64,000 nt of DNA from Gammaproteobacteria bacterium (GTDB lineage: Bacteria; Pseudomonadota; Gammaproteobacteria; SZUA-229). This document shows positions 28,985 to 37,337 of the stretch, one piece after another; the first letter of the stretch is position 1, and every line of letters begins with the position of its first letter. Where the stretch lies: contig JADGFA010000002.1 of NCBI GenBank assembly GCA_016744065.1, forward strand, positions 96,515 through 160,514, given 5' to 3'. The notes beneath the pieces were generated by a model, which was not told the origin of the DNA, did not search any database, and saw only the letters and a list, made by a program, of their open reading frames with translations. A program made the position numbers and the translations under genes.

Positions 28985-30373
28985 CTATAATTCAATGCAT
29001 TGTCTGTATTTTGCTATAAGAGGTTTTATGTTTAAGTCTGTGTTTATTTTTTCAGCCAATATAGTCTGGGCTTCAGGTTCACCATGAACCAGTACTAATT
29101 GAGGGCGGTTTTTAAAATGGCTGTACCAGTTAATAAGTCCTTGTTGGTCAGCATGGGCAGACAGGCCTCTTGGTGTAGTTACTTTTGCATTTACTTTAAT
29201 TTTTTCGCCCCAGAGTGTTAACCATTCGACACCATCGACCAGCAGTCGCCCTGGTGTATTTCTGGCCTGAAACCCTGCAATGATGACATGGTTCTGGTGT
29301 CGCCATAAGTTGTGTTTTAAGTGGTGTTTAATTCGTCCGCCAGTACACATTCCACTACCCGCGATAATAATAGCACCTGACTGAATACGATTTAAGGCCA
29401 TTGATTCTTCAGTGGATGAAGTCATTGTTAGATTTGGTAAGTTAAATGCATTGCTGCCTTTTTTGATGCTTTTACGTGTATCGTTATCGTAAACTGATGC
29501 GTATTTAGAATAAATGTGAGTAGACTTTATTGCCATTGGGCTATCTAGAAAAATTTTCCAGTTATTGAGCTGCCAGTCGTCGTAATATTTATTAAAACAA
29601 TATAATAACTCCTGTGTACGCCCAACGGTAAAGGCGGGTATTAAAATATTCCCTCGTTGGCTATGTGCATTGCGTATTGTCGAACCCAGTTCATCCCATG
29701 TATCATTCCAGTTTCTGTGCAAGCGATCGCCATAAGTGCTCTCCATAATAACAATATCCGCATTTGATAAATAAGCGGGGTCTTTTAATATGGGGGCACC
29801 TGCATGGCCCAGGTCGCCACTAAAAACGAGTTTTTTTGACTGGTTATGTTCATTTAGCTCTAGATCTACAATACAGGAGCCTAATATATGGCCTGCATCA
29901 TGAAACTCCAGTGTGACTCCGCTCATTAAATTGTTTTTTTGAGAGTAGGGAATGGCTTTAAAATACTTCAGGCAACTACGTGCCTGTTTTTGAGTATATA
30001 GTGGTTTAACTAATTCCAGTCCCTTACGTTCACGTTTTTTATTTTCCCAAAAGGCACCACGCTCATTTAAATAGCCTGCATCTTCCAGTAGCACTTCGCA
30101 TAAGTCGATTGTTGCAGGGTGTGCAAATATTTTTCCTTTGAAACCTTTTTTTACTAATACAGGTAGTTTTCCACTGTGATCCAGATGAGCATGGCTTAAA
30201 ATGACGGCATCAATAGACGCGGGGTTAAATGGAAAGTCTTCATAATTTTTCTGAGTTTGTTCATGACCACCCTGAATGAGGCCACAATCAAGCAGTATTT
30301 TATAACCATTAACCTTTATCAGGTGGCAGGAACCTGTAACGTATTGGGTTGCACCAAGGAATGTGATGTCCAT
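28985..30373 (-). CDS. MBL-fold beta-CASP ribonuclease-like protein
   Basis: 462 residues. A metallo-beta-lactamase domain has the zinc motif HAHLDH (61-66) and later HDAGHILGS. The beta-CASP part contains IPAFTVGRTQELLYCF, GSGMCTGGRIKHHL and, near the end, GLSAHADQQGL with VHGEPEA. This is the architecture of the YSH1/CPSF-73-like bacterial family annotated as RNA-specificity-domain MBL hydrolases; members cleave RNA. No KH domain is present. All metal ligands look intact, so an active cytoplasmic nuclease is expected. Its targets are not known and the neighbours do not help. Confidence 0.9.
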   Translation of the reverse strand: MDITFLGATQYVTGSCHLIKVNGYKILLDCGLIQGGHEQTQKNYEDFPFNPASIDAVILSHAHLDHSGKLPVLVKKGFKGKIFAHPATIDLCEVLLEDAGYLNERGAFWENKKRERKGLELVKPLYTQKQARSCLKYFKAIPYSQKNNLMSGVTLEFHDAGHILGSCIVDLELNEHNQSKKLVFSGDLGHAGAPILKDPAYLSNADIVIMESTYGDRLHRNWNDTWDELGSTIRNAHSQRGNILIPAFTVGRTQELLYCFNKYYDDWQLNNWKIFLDSPMAIKSTHIYSKYASVYDNDTRKSIKKGSNAFNLPNLTMTSSTEESMALNRIQSGAIIIAGSGMCTGGRIKHHLKHNLWRHQNHVIIAGFQARNTPGRLLVDGVEWLTLWGEKIKVNAKVTTPRGLSAHADQQGLINWYSHFKNRPQLVLVHGEPEAQTILAEKINTDLNIKPLIAKYRQCIEL

Positions 30374-30669
30374 AATTAATTAAATTTGCTGGCCTTTGAT
30401 CATATTGTGATTGTTTATATGAGTTTTAATACTACCTTATTTCTTCTTTTGGGTTGTCACTACAGCTTATGTACTCCTGTGTAGACGCATCCCTGTGAGT
30501 AAAAAAGGGAACATTACGAATATTAAGTGTGTGTATAATATCTTAGGGTGCCCCTGTTAATTGGCGTATATTCGGTATTACATTGCCCGCTTGTTATAAT
30601 CAGGTCTATAATAAACCAGTATCTCTCTATATTACTCATGCATGACGAACATATGGGCTTATTATTATT
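30374..30669. other. 296-base divergent promoter region
   Basis: It separates the beta-CASP gene (minus) from the YdcH-like gene (plus). A TATAAT at 30595-30600 could be the -10 of the latter, with a poor -35 (TTCGGT, 30571-30576, 18-base spacer). Nothing else stands out. Confidence 0.4.
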
Positions 30670-30876
30670 ATGTCTGATCTGGATCAAGAGTTATTACGTA
30701 AAAAATTAGATGAGCTTTGCCTTGAGCATCGTGACCTGGATGATGTAATACATCGTTTTCTTATGACCGGTGGTATGGATCAAATGCAAATTCAGCGTTT
30801 AAAAAAACGCAAATTAAAATTAAAGGAATTAATTACAAAAATTGAAAATCAGTTAATTCCAGATATCCTTGCGTAA
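30670..30876 (+). CDS. YdcH family (DUF465) small protein
   Basis: 68 residues. The pattern ELCLEHRDLDDVIHRFL, a short turn and QIQRLKKRKLKLKELITKIEN is the DUF465/YdcH family: two antiparallel charged helices, no catalytic residues. Function unknown, cytoplasmic. Its 3' end lies only 9 bases from the end of the convergent histidine kinase gene, leaving no room for a separate terminator, so antisense overlap of the transcripts is likely. Confidence 0.88.
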   Translation: MSDLDQELLRKKLDELCLEHRDLDDVIHRFLMTGGMDQMQIQRLKKRKLKLKELITKIENQLIPDILA

Positions 30877-30885
30877 AATAGAGTT

Positions 30886-32610
30886 TTAATCATCATGTGC
30901 CTGTTTTTGTATTGAAGCAAACTGGAAGCAAACGTCTGATGGTGTATTGTTGATGAGTTCGAGTTGGTAGCCATTTTTTTTAGCAAGTTGAGCTGATTGG
31001 TAAAGCCCAATTCCATAACCATTTTTAGATGGTAGTATCTGTTTAAATAAAGCATTGGTTTTTGAAGCGGGTACTGGATCGCCGTCATCACATACTGTTA
31101 TTGTAATTTGTTTTTTTTCTAGTCGTATAGAAGCGATGATTTTTGTTTTAGGGCGTGAACGACGTTTGCTTCTTGCATTTTCAAGTAAATTTTCGAGAAC
31201 AGTATCAAATACATCTGTATCGATTTCTATGTTCGGTTTGGGATCACCTGAAAATTGAATTTCTCTTCCATGGTATCTGCTTTTAAGTTCAGTCCACCAT
31301 GTATCTATTTGTTTAAAGCTTTTCCCGGTATCCGTTTTAGTTTGTAATTTGTCAAGTGTGTTTTGTAACCGTTGGGTTAATATGGGTAATTGCTTGCCAA
31401 TGAGTTGCTGGCTTTCTGCAGGGTCATCCGCGGCATGAACAGCACCGGTGAGGGCTTGTAGTGATTGTAAAATATTTTTAATATCATGTGTTAGCTTTGA
31501 ACCTGTTTCATAAACAGCTTTTAAATGGGTCTGGTTTTTAAGACTTATTTCGCGTAATTTTGAATTATAAAAATAACTCATTAAATGCATGAGTAATTGT
31601 GCATGAATTTTAAGGGCTGAGCCCATAGGGATATAACTATAAAGAGTCATTTTTATAGCGTTGTCTTTAAACAGGGTTTGCTGTGTGCTTGTTTCACCAT
31701 AAAGGTGCTCGGTTTCATCGTCACTCCATCGGATTCCGCTTATCCAGGGCAGGGTTAGCAGTTGTTTTATGCTGTTTTCTAAAAAGAGGTCAGGTGTTAT
31801 TTTTTTATTTTGACCCAGTAGTGATGTTTGTTTTACCCAGTCTTCAAATGGATTTCCAATATTTAAAATATGTTGTTCCCATATTTGCCCTATGCCTGCA
31901 AGGCCATGTCTAGGTAACCAGATCAGGCTCAGAAGAATAAAAAAAACACCAATAGAGAGAGCGGTAATTAATAGTGACTGGAGATAATGAATATTGGACG
32001 TGAAGCTGATTAATATGCTGGTTATATAAAAGCTAAATAAGCCAAAGCTAATTAATATGCTGTGTAAATAATCTATTTTTACAGTGCGAATTTTTTTTCC
32101 AGGCCAAAAAATTATAATGCCGCAGGTAATAGTTAAAATATAAAAAATAATTTGTTCTAGTTCAGAGTCAAGTATATCCAGGTTAAATAAGCGTGGTGTC
32201 AGTATCAGGCTAAGTTGTAAAAATAAAACAACAGTGGCCAGAGCATATAATGTGCGTTGCAGTCCATTGACCAGAGCGCTTCCGCTAGTCAGGCCAATTA
32301 ATAAAATAATCCACAGTGCAATAAACCAGTCACCAAGGAGTAAATATAATACGCTACTCAAAATTAAAACAGGAATAAGTGTTTTTAAATGTATTTCTTC
32401 AGCCGCATTTAAGGATGGTTGCCAAAGTAGAAAAAAACCAATATGTGCGAGTAACAAAGCGGAAATTAGAGAGCTATTCTCACCAGGCTGATGTAAAGCA
32501 AGATGCAGTAATAGAAGCATTAGCCCCAGATTGATAAATTCAAATCGAGTACTGGATGTAATGCAGCAAAATTTTTTTTGATTAAACATGATTTGTTGAA
32601 ATATAGTCAT
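30886..32610 (-). CDS. Membrane-embedded sensor histidine kinase
   Basis: About 574 residues from the ATG at 32610; a TTG at 32625 and an ATG at 32589 are alternatives, and none has a clear ribosome site. Numbering from 32625, six or more hydrophobic helices fill residues 30-240. After a cytoplasmic linker comes the H-box with H380 in LTHDIKNILQSL, then N-box ENLLENARSK and G-box DDGDPVP and NGYGIGLY of the HATPase domain. The helix arrangement resembles kinases with a multi-helix input domain rather than a periplasmic sensor. No response regulator is adjacent. It diverges from the prepilin gene across palindromic boxes that overlap its start. Confidence 0.85.
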   Translation of the reverse strand: MTIFQQIMFNQKKFCCITSSTRFEFINLGLMLLLLHLALHQPGENSSLISALLLAHIGFFLLWQPSLNAAEEIHLKTLIPVLILSSVLYLLLGDWFIALWIILLIGLTSGSALVNGLQRTLYALATVVLFLQLSLILTPRLFNLDILDSELEQIIFYILTITCGIIIFWPGKKIRTVKIDYLHSILISFGLFSFYITSILISFTSNIHYLQSLLITALSIGVFFILLSLIWLPRHGLAGIGQIWEQHILNIGNPFEDWVKQTSLLGQNKKITPDLFLENSIKQLLTLPWISGIRWSDDETEHLYGETSTQQTLFKDNAIKMTLYSYIPMGSALKIHAQLLMHLMSYFYNSKLREISLKNQTHLKAVYETGSKLTHDIKNILQSLQALTGAVHAADDPAESQQLIGKQLPILTQRLQNTLDKLQTKTDTGKSFKQIDTWWTELKSRYHGREIQFSGDPKPNIEIDTDVFDTVLENLLENARSKRRSRPKTKIIASIRLEKKQITITVCDDGDPVPASKTNALFKQILPSKNGYGIGLYQSAQLAKKNGYQLELINNTPSDVCFQFASIQKQAHDD

Positions 32611-32659
32611 TTGTTGATATTTCAACAGAAGCTATCTTTAAATTGTCGAAATATCAACA
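32593..32659. promoter_or_regulatory. Palindromic operator-like repeats between histidine kinase and prepilin genes
   Basis: Three related boxes occur: TTGTTGAAATAT (32593-32604), TTGTTGATATTTCAACA (32611-32627) and TTGTCGAAATATCAACA (32643-32659). The second and third are inverted copies of each other with one mismatch over 16 bases, and each is itself close to palindromic. They cover the start region of the kinase gene and lie 130 bases before the prepilin gene, as for an operator of an unknown regulator. Confidence 0.6.
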
Positions 32660-32789
32660 TAAATTAAAGAAAAAAAGCACCTTTACTTGCTAAGTTATTG
32701 AAAAATATGTGCTATATATTTATGGCACAGGCTGTGCAATGTATCTACCGAAGTATATTCAACTAGAAAATTCCCCCGGAGGGTGAGTC

Positions 32790-33344
32790 ATGAGAAAGCA
32801 GTCAGGTTTTACATTAATTGAAATTGCCATTGTAATGGTTATTATCGGTTTGTTATTAGGTGGCGTATTGAAGGGCCAGGAAATGATGAACAATGCCAAA
32901 ATTAAACGTGTAGCGAATGATTTTAATGGCATTTCAGCAGCTGTGTTTTCATATCTTGATCGTTATGCTTTTCTTCCAGGGGATGATCCAGCCGCGGCAG
33001 CACGTTGGACTGGTGGTGGCGTTGTTAGTGGTAACGGCAATGGTATTATTAATGGTGGAGAGCGCCCTGATGTATGGGATCATTTACGCCTGTCTGGTTT
33101 GATGTCTGGTTCTGGTTCAACCAACCCAACTCATTCTTTTGGTGGTATTATTCGAGTGCAACAAAACGGTGCCGGTTTGACAGGTGCGGTTATCTGTATG
33201 TTTAACATGTCAGGTAAGGCTCTGGAGATTTTAGATCGACAGATTGATGATGGTGTGGCGAATACAGGTGATCTTAGGCAAACAGGCGGCGGCGCAACTT
33301 ATGATTTAAATGCGGTAAATATAACCGTGTGTAAACGAATGTAA
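32790..33344 (+). CDS. Prepilin-like protein (type IV pilin/pseudopilin N-terminus)
   Basis: 184 residues; GGAGGGT ribosome site. MRKQSG-FTLIEIAIV is a prepilin peptidase site with cleavage after G6, F7 as the methylated residue and E11 at mature position 5, followed by a hydrophobic helix. The C-terminal domain has a Gly/Asn-rich stretch (VSGNGNGIINGGERPDVWDH) and two cysteines near the end (C157, C181 approx.) that may form the disulfide loop of pilins. It is not next to pilus assembly genes, so it is an orphan minor pilin or pseudopilin. It diverges from a membrane histidine kinase and ends with a terminator. Confidence 0.88.
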   Translation: MRKQSGFTLIEIAIVMVIIGLLLGGVLKGQEMMNNAKIKRVANDFNGISAAVFSYLDRYAFLPGDDPAAAARWTGGGVVSGNGNGIINGGERPDVWDHLRLSGLMSGSGSTNPTHSFGGIIRVQQNGAGLTGAVICMFNMSGKALEILDRQIDDGVANTGDLRQTGGGATYDLNAVNITVCKRM

Positions 33345-33370
33345 GTTTTATTTCTTTATATCGTTTTAAA

Positions 33371-33393
33371 GGCCTGCTTATGCAGGCCTTTTT
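33371..33393 (+). terminator. Intrinsic terminator after the prepilin gene
   Basis: GGCCTGC-TTAT-GCAGGCC followed by TTTTT. It lies between the convergent prepilin and ntrC genes. Confidence 0.9.
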
Positions 33394-33441
33394 GTCTTTA
33401 CTGTATTAATGATGTGCCTGGATGAGTGCTTTATGGCGGGC

Positions 33442-34842
33442 TTATTCCATACCCAGTTCTTTAATTTTTCGAGTCAGGGTGTTTCGGCCCCAGCCTAATA
33501 ATTTAGCGGCTTCCTGGCGCTTGCCCCTGGTTTTAGACAGGGCGGCATTAATTAATATTTGTTCAAATTTAGGTTGAATGTCTGCCAAAATATCTTCTTT
33601 TCCCATATTTAATTGCGTTTCAGCCCAGTTTTGTAGCCCGTCTTCCCAGTTTTGTGATGGCTTGTTCATTGGGCTTACCGTTTCAGGAGAAAGCTCTGGG
33701 GGGAGATCAGACATATGAATTTCACGGCCTGATGCCATGACTGTAATCCAGCGACAGCTATTTTCCAGTTGTCTTACATTGCCTGGCCAGTCAAGGCTGG
33801 ACAGGTAGGCCTCAACATCGTTGAGTAGTATTTTTGCGTCTACCTGCATTTCTTTTGCTGCTTGTTGTAAAAACAAATTCAGCAATGCGGGGATATCTTC
33901 TTTTCTTTCGCGTAAAGGCGGAATCTGGATGCGAATGACATTCAGGCGATGAAAGAGATCTTCGCGAAACAAGCCCTCTTTAACACGTTGTTGTAAATCC
34001 TGGTGAGTGGCTGTAATGATGCGTACATTGGATTTAACAGGAGTATGCCCACCGACACGATAAAATTGTCCATCGGCTAAAACCCTTAAAAGCCGAGTTT
34101 GTAAATCTGCCGGCATATCGCCTATTTCGTCTAGAAACAGAGTGCCACCATCTGCCTGTTCAAAGCGGCCTCTTCGTTGAGATGTTGCCCCTGTAAATGC
34201 ACCACGTTCATGCCCAAATAATTCAGACTCTAATAAATCCTTAGGGATTGCTGCGGTATTAATTGCAATAAATGGGCGGTTAGCACGGGGGCTGTGTTTG
34301 TGTAATGCACTGGCGACCAGCTCTTTTCCTGTGCCGGACTCGCCATTAATCAGTACAGTAATATTTGATTTTGACAGGCGCCCAATGGCACGAAATACTT
34401 CCTGCATTGAAGGTGCTTCACCAATAATATCTGGTGTATCGATATTACTGGAGGCCTTTTTATCTGCATACTCATCGCTTTTTTTGCAGGCACGCTGAGT
34501 TAAATCAACGGCATCATCAATATCAAAGGGTTTGGGCAGGTATTCAAAAGCCCCCCCCTGATAAGCCGATACTGCACTATCAAGATCTGAATGGGCCGTC
34601 ATAATAATGGCTGGAATTTCAGGGTGCTTTTCATTCAGGATGCTTAAAAATTCTATGCCACCGATGCCTGGCATGCGAATATCGGTAATGATGACATCCG
34701 GTTGAGAGTGATTTAAATATTCCAGAGCAGCGTCAGCCGTTTCAAAGCTGCTGACGATAAAATTTGCAGATTTCAGTGCTTTTTCAAGCACCCAGCGAAT
34801 AGAAGGGTCATCATCAATAACCCATACATTATGTTCGCTCAT
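33442..34842 (-). CDS. ntrC: Nitrogen response regulator NtrC (GlnG), sigma-54 activator
   Basis: 466 residues. The receiver domain has DDD at 10-12 and D54 in ITDIRMPG. The AAA+ domain has Walker A GESGTGKE, the sigma-54 contact loop GAFTGA, and FLDEIGDMP. The C-terminal Fis-type helix-turn-helix ends in [20 protein letters not shown]. Phosphorylated NtrC activates nitrogen-limitation genes from enhancers. It overlaps ntrB by 4 bases, so the two are translationally coupled. Candidate targets in this window are porin-glnK-amtB, glnA and ntrBC itself. Confidence 0.97.
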   Translation of the reverse strand: MSEHNVWVIDDDPSIRWVLEKALKSANFIVSSFETADAALEYLNHSQPDVIITDIRMPGIGGIEFLSILNEKHPEIPAIIMTAHSDLDSAVSAYQGGAFEYLPKPFDIDDAVDLTQRACKKSDEYADKKASSNIDTPDIIGEAPSMQEVFRAIGRLSKSNITVLINGESGTGKELVASALHKHSPRANRPFIAINTAAIPKDLLESELFGHERGAFTGATSQRRGRFEQADGGTLFLDEIGDMPADLQTRLLRVLADGQFYRVGGHTPVKSNVRIITATHQDLQQRVKEGLFREDLFHRLNVIRIQIPPLRERKEDIPALLNLFLQQAAKEMQVDAKILLNDVEAYLSSLDWPGNVRQLENSCRWITVMASGREIHMSDLPPELSPETVSPMNKPSQNWEDGLQNWAETQLNMGKEDILADIQPKFEQILINAALSKTRGKRQEAAKLLGWGRNTLTRKIKELGME

Positions 34843-35963
34843 TTCTGTTCTCTCATTTCGGTGCTTCCATTTTTATTGTTTTGAGATGCAATTGATAAGG
34901 GTAAATAAATTGTAAAAACAGTTCTTCCAGGTCGGCTGTTCATTTTAATCAGGCCACCATGTTGATTAATAAGTGACTGGGCAATAGATAACCCCAGTCC
35001 TGTGCCTTCGGCTCTGCCAGTGACCATAGGGTAAAAAATTTGTTCCTGTAGTTCTTCGGGAATACCTGGGCCATTATCAATAATGTCGGTTTGTAATACC
35101 AGGCGATGATGCGTGTGGCCAATTGTGAAATGGCGCAGTGGTCGTGTTTTAAAGGTAATTTCTCCATTACCATTTAATGCCTGAATGGCATTTCGGGTGA
35201 TATTTAATACGGTTTGAATCATCATGTCAGAGTCAGCCATAATATCTGGCAGGCTGGGATCGTAATCGAGCTTAAAGTAAACATGGTCTTCTTCAGGTAG
35301 CTCAACCTGAATCAGCTGGCGTACTCGCTCCAGTATTTCGTGAATATTTACATTATGTTTTTTAGGTATATTGTTTGGCCCCAGCATACGATCAACCAGT
35401 AATTGCAATCGGTCGGCTTCACCAATAATAATTTGAGTATATTCTTTTAGTTCCTCACTGGGTAACTCTCGTTCCAGTAACTGGGCGGCCCCCCGTAAGC
35501 CGCCAAGCGGGTTTTTAATTTCATGGGCCATACCACGTACCAGGTTTCGTGTGGCATTCTGTTCGCTGAGTAGCTTCTCTTCTCTGGCAATACGAATATG
35601 TCTATCCATATGTGAAATTTCAAGTATTAACTGTATTTTTTTATTTGTAAGTTGTAGAGGGTTCAGGTGGTAATCAATAATAATTTCCCGCCCCCCAGGT
35701 AAAGAGATACAGGCTTCATGTTCCGTTATAGGGTGAAAGTGAGCGATAGCGTCTTGCAGGCGATTAATAAATTGATTATCAACATGCATAACTTTATTTA
35801 GCTTTGAGCCCGCGGCCTGTCTGTTCGAAATTTGAAATAGATTTTCACTGGCGGGATTAATATATTCAATATTCAGGCTTGAGTTAAGTAGTACAACGGC
35901 TGTGCTTAAATTATCCAGAATGTTACGTTGGTGGCTTGATTTAGAGTTGTTTTTATCGACCAT
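34839..35963 (-). CDS. ntrB: Nitrogen sensor histidine kinase NtrB (GlnL)
   Basis: 374 residues, cytoplasmic. A PAS domain (about 14-115, ILDNLSTAVVLLNSSLNIEY) is followed by the H-box with H147 in GMAHEIKNPLGG, then the HATPase domain with NITRNAIQAL, DNGPGIP and GTGLGLSIAQ. NtrB phosphorylates or dephosphorylates NtrC under control of PII (GlnK, encoded at 12516). No Shine-Dalgarno is visible before the ATG, and the candidate sigma-54 promoter would place the transcript start almost at the start codon, so the message may be leaderless. The gene is the first of the ntrBC pair. Confidence 0.96.
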   Translation of the reverse strand: MVDKNNSKSSHQRNILDNLSTAVVLLNSSLNIEYINPASENLFQISNRQAAGSKLNKVMHVDNQFINRLQDAIAHFHPITEHEACISLPGGREIIIDYHLNPLQLTNKKIQLILEISHMDRHIRIAREEKLLSEQNATRNLVRGMAHEIKNPLGGLRGAAQLLERELPSEELKEYTQIIIGEADRLQLLVDRMLGPNNIPKKHNVNIHEILERVRQLIQVELPEEDHVYFKLDYDPSLPDIMADSDMMIQTVLNITRNAIQALNGNGEITFKTRPLRHFTIGHTHHRLVLQTDIIDNGPGIPEELQEQIFYPMVTGRAEGTGLGLSIAQSLINQHGGLIKMNSRPGRTVFTIYLPLSIASQNNKNGSTEMREQK

Positions 35964-35975
35964 AATACGACGAGT

Positions 35976-35991
35976 AGCAAGAAGTGAACCA
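35976..35991 (-). promoter_or_regulatory. Candidate sigma-54 promoter of ntrBC
   Basis: Read on the minus strand, TGGTTCACTTCTTGCT has GG and GC 10 bases apart and a perfect TTGCT -12 element; the -24 half is weaker (TGGTTC). The predicted start is about 35965, only 2-3 bases before the ATG. Confidence 0.4.
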
Positions 35992-36139
35992 ACTGTATTA
36001 GAAAAAATATAAAGGCAGTTAGCTAATTAATAAAATTTTATAAATCAACCAGTTATATAAAAAAAATAGAGAATAAAGCTATTTTATAGTGGCTGAATTT
36101 TAGATGTATATGCTTAGCATAGTCTAAAACATGTAATCA

Positions 36140-36156
36140 TGCACTTGTTTGGTGCG
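36140..36156 (-). promoter_or_regulatory. NtrC-like box upstream of ntrB
   Basis: On the minus strand CGCACCAAACAAGTGCA matches TGCACCAAAATGGTGCA at 13 of 17 positions. It is centred about 183 bases before the predicted ntrB start and suggests autoregulation. Confidence 0.5.
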
Positions 36157-36207
36157 TTACTTGTTTTGCGGTAATAAGCTGGCTTCGTTTATTGTCAGGA
36201 AAGTTTT

Positions 36208-36765
36208 TTATTTAGCCTGTTTTCTGATTACGGACTGGCGGTGCATATGGACTGTAATATTTTTTGACTTATGCAGGACTTTACCCTGTTTGTCATTAAC
36301 GGAGACATTAATGCTATGGGTGCCTCGGTTAACATTAGTCAGGTTTGTAGATGAAGTAGAAAGTTTATCGCGTACCTTCGTTCCATCCATGTTTACGCTC
36401 AAATAATGGCCCTGTTTAATGTTTAACGGTGGCTTTATAGCAATTGAGATTGAAAAATTACCCTCATTGTTTCTAATAGTGGCATCATTTTCGGGAGAAG
36501 TGATTTTGAGGTAAGAATAATGGCTTGTTTTTTTCTTAAGGTCCTGTTCTACCTGAGGGTTACTGTCGGCAAGTTTTTTATCAGGTATATTGGCTGCAGG
36601 TACTGTTGTTAGTGCAGGCGCATCCAGCTTTTCAGCATTTTTAAATGGCGGTTGGTCTGAATAGCTGATATTGCCATCCTGATCGACCCATTTGTACATT
36701 TCAGCCAGTACTGATGAGCTGAAGGTTATGCATAATATGCTGAAAAAGATTTTGAATATGTTCAT
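36208..36765 (-). CDS. DUF4124-domain exported protein
   Basis: 185 residues from the ATG at 36765 (MNIFKIFFSILCITF), which begins a good signal peptide with cleavage near SVLA-E (residue 21); the longer frame to 36888 would spoil it. EMYKWVDQDGNISYSDQPP is the DUF4124 unit. A beta-rich C-terminal region (about 95-175, ITSPENDATIRNNEGNFSI and RGTHSINVSVNDKQGK) resembles an Ig-like fold seen in related proteins. Such proteins often sit beside ntrBC in Gammaproteobacteria, but a function is not known. Periplasmic location is inferred. Confidence 0.85.
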   Translation of the reverse strand: MNIFKIFFSILCITFSSSVLAEMYKWVDQDGNISYSDQPPFKNAEKLDAPALTTVPAANIPDKKLADSNPQVEQDLKKKTSHYSYLKITSPENDATIRNNEGNFSISIAIKPPLNIKQGHYLSVNMDGTKVRDKLSTSSTNLTNVNRGTHSINVSVNDKQGKVLHKSKNITVHMHRQSVIRKQAK

Positions 36766-37337
36766 AGTGAAGATATTAGAGGTATTTAGGCGTCTGTGTA
36801 AAGTGTTTGCTTCAAGGAAGTGATGTTTATCTAAAAAATATATTATATAGCTGTATTTTGAGAGTCTACTTACTTTTATATATGGCACATACTATAGCCT
36901 GATAATATTTCTTTATATAGTCTATTATTTAGGTGTGGTAGTCGTGTTTTCTTTAGTTATATTTTAAGTAGACACTTAATTCGGGTACACGAGTGTCTTT
37001 CGGGCGCATAAAACTTATGAAATGCGCTTTAAGTTAGCCTGTATTTTCAGGCTATAAGTCTTTTGTTATTAGCCTTTTAAGTATTGTTATGGCAACCCGT
37101 TTACTATATCGTTTAAGTGTGATTTAACACCTGATAAAGCCTCGTCAGCTCTGGCGGAAAGATTCCTGAAAGTATTTAGAATGCAGACTGACCGGATAAG
37201 TTATGCCAATATGAATATTAATATAAATGACATGGGTTTATATGCAACGCTGTTTTAAAGTATTAGATATTATTAATGTTTATATAAAGATGCATTTTTT
37301 AAAAATGAAACAGACAATAAAAAGTCGGTAGTAAAAT
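36766..37337. other. 572-base divergent intergenic region
   Basis: It lies between the DUF4124 gene (minus) and the hybrid kinase (plus). TAGCCTG/CAGGCTA (37035-37041 and 37048-37054) make a 7-base hairpin. No coding frame, tRNA or recognised RNA motif was seen; the last part is A+T-rich and probably holds the kinase promoter. Confidence 0.5.

Noticed and set aside
36880..36900. A TGGCAC stretch resembling a sigma-54 -24 element
   Set aside because: No GC is found at the required 10-base spacing.
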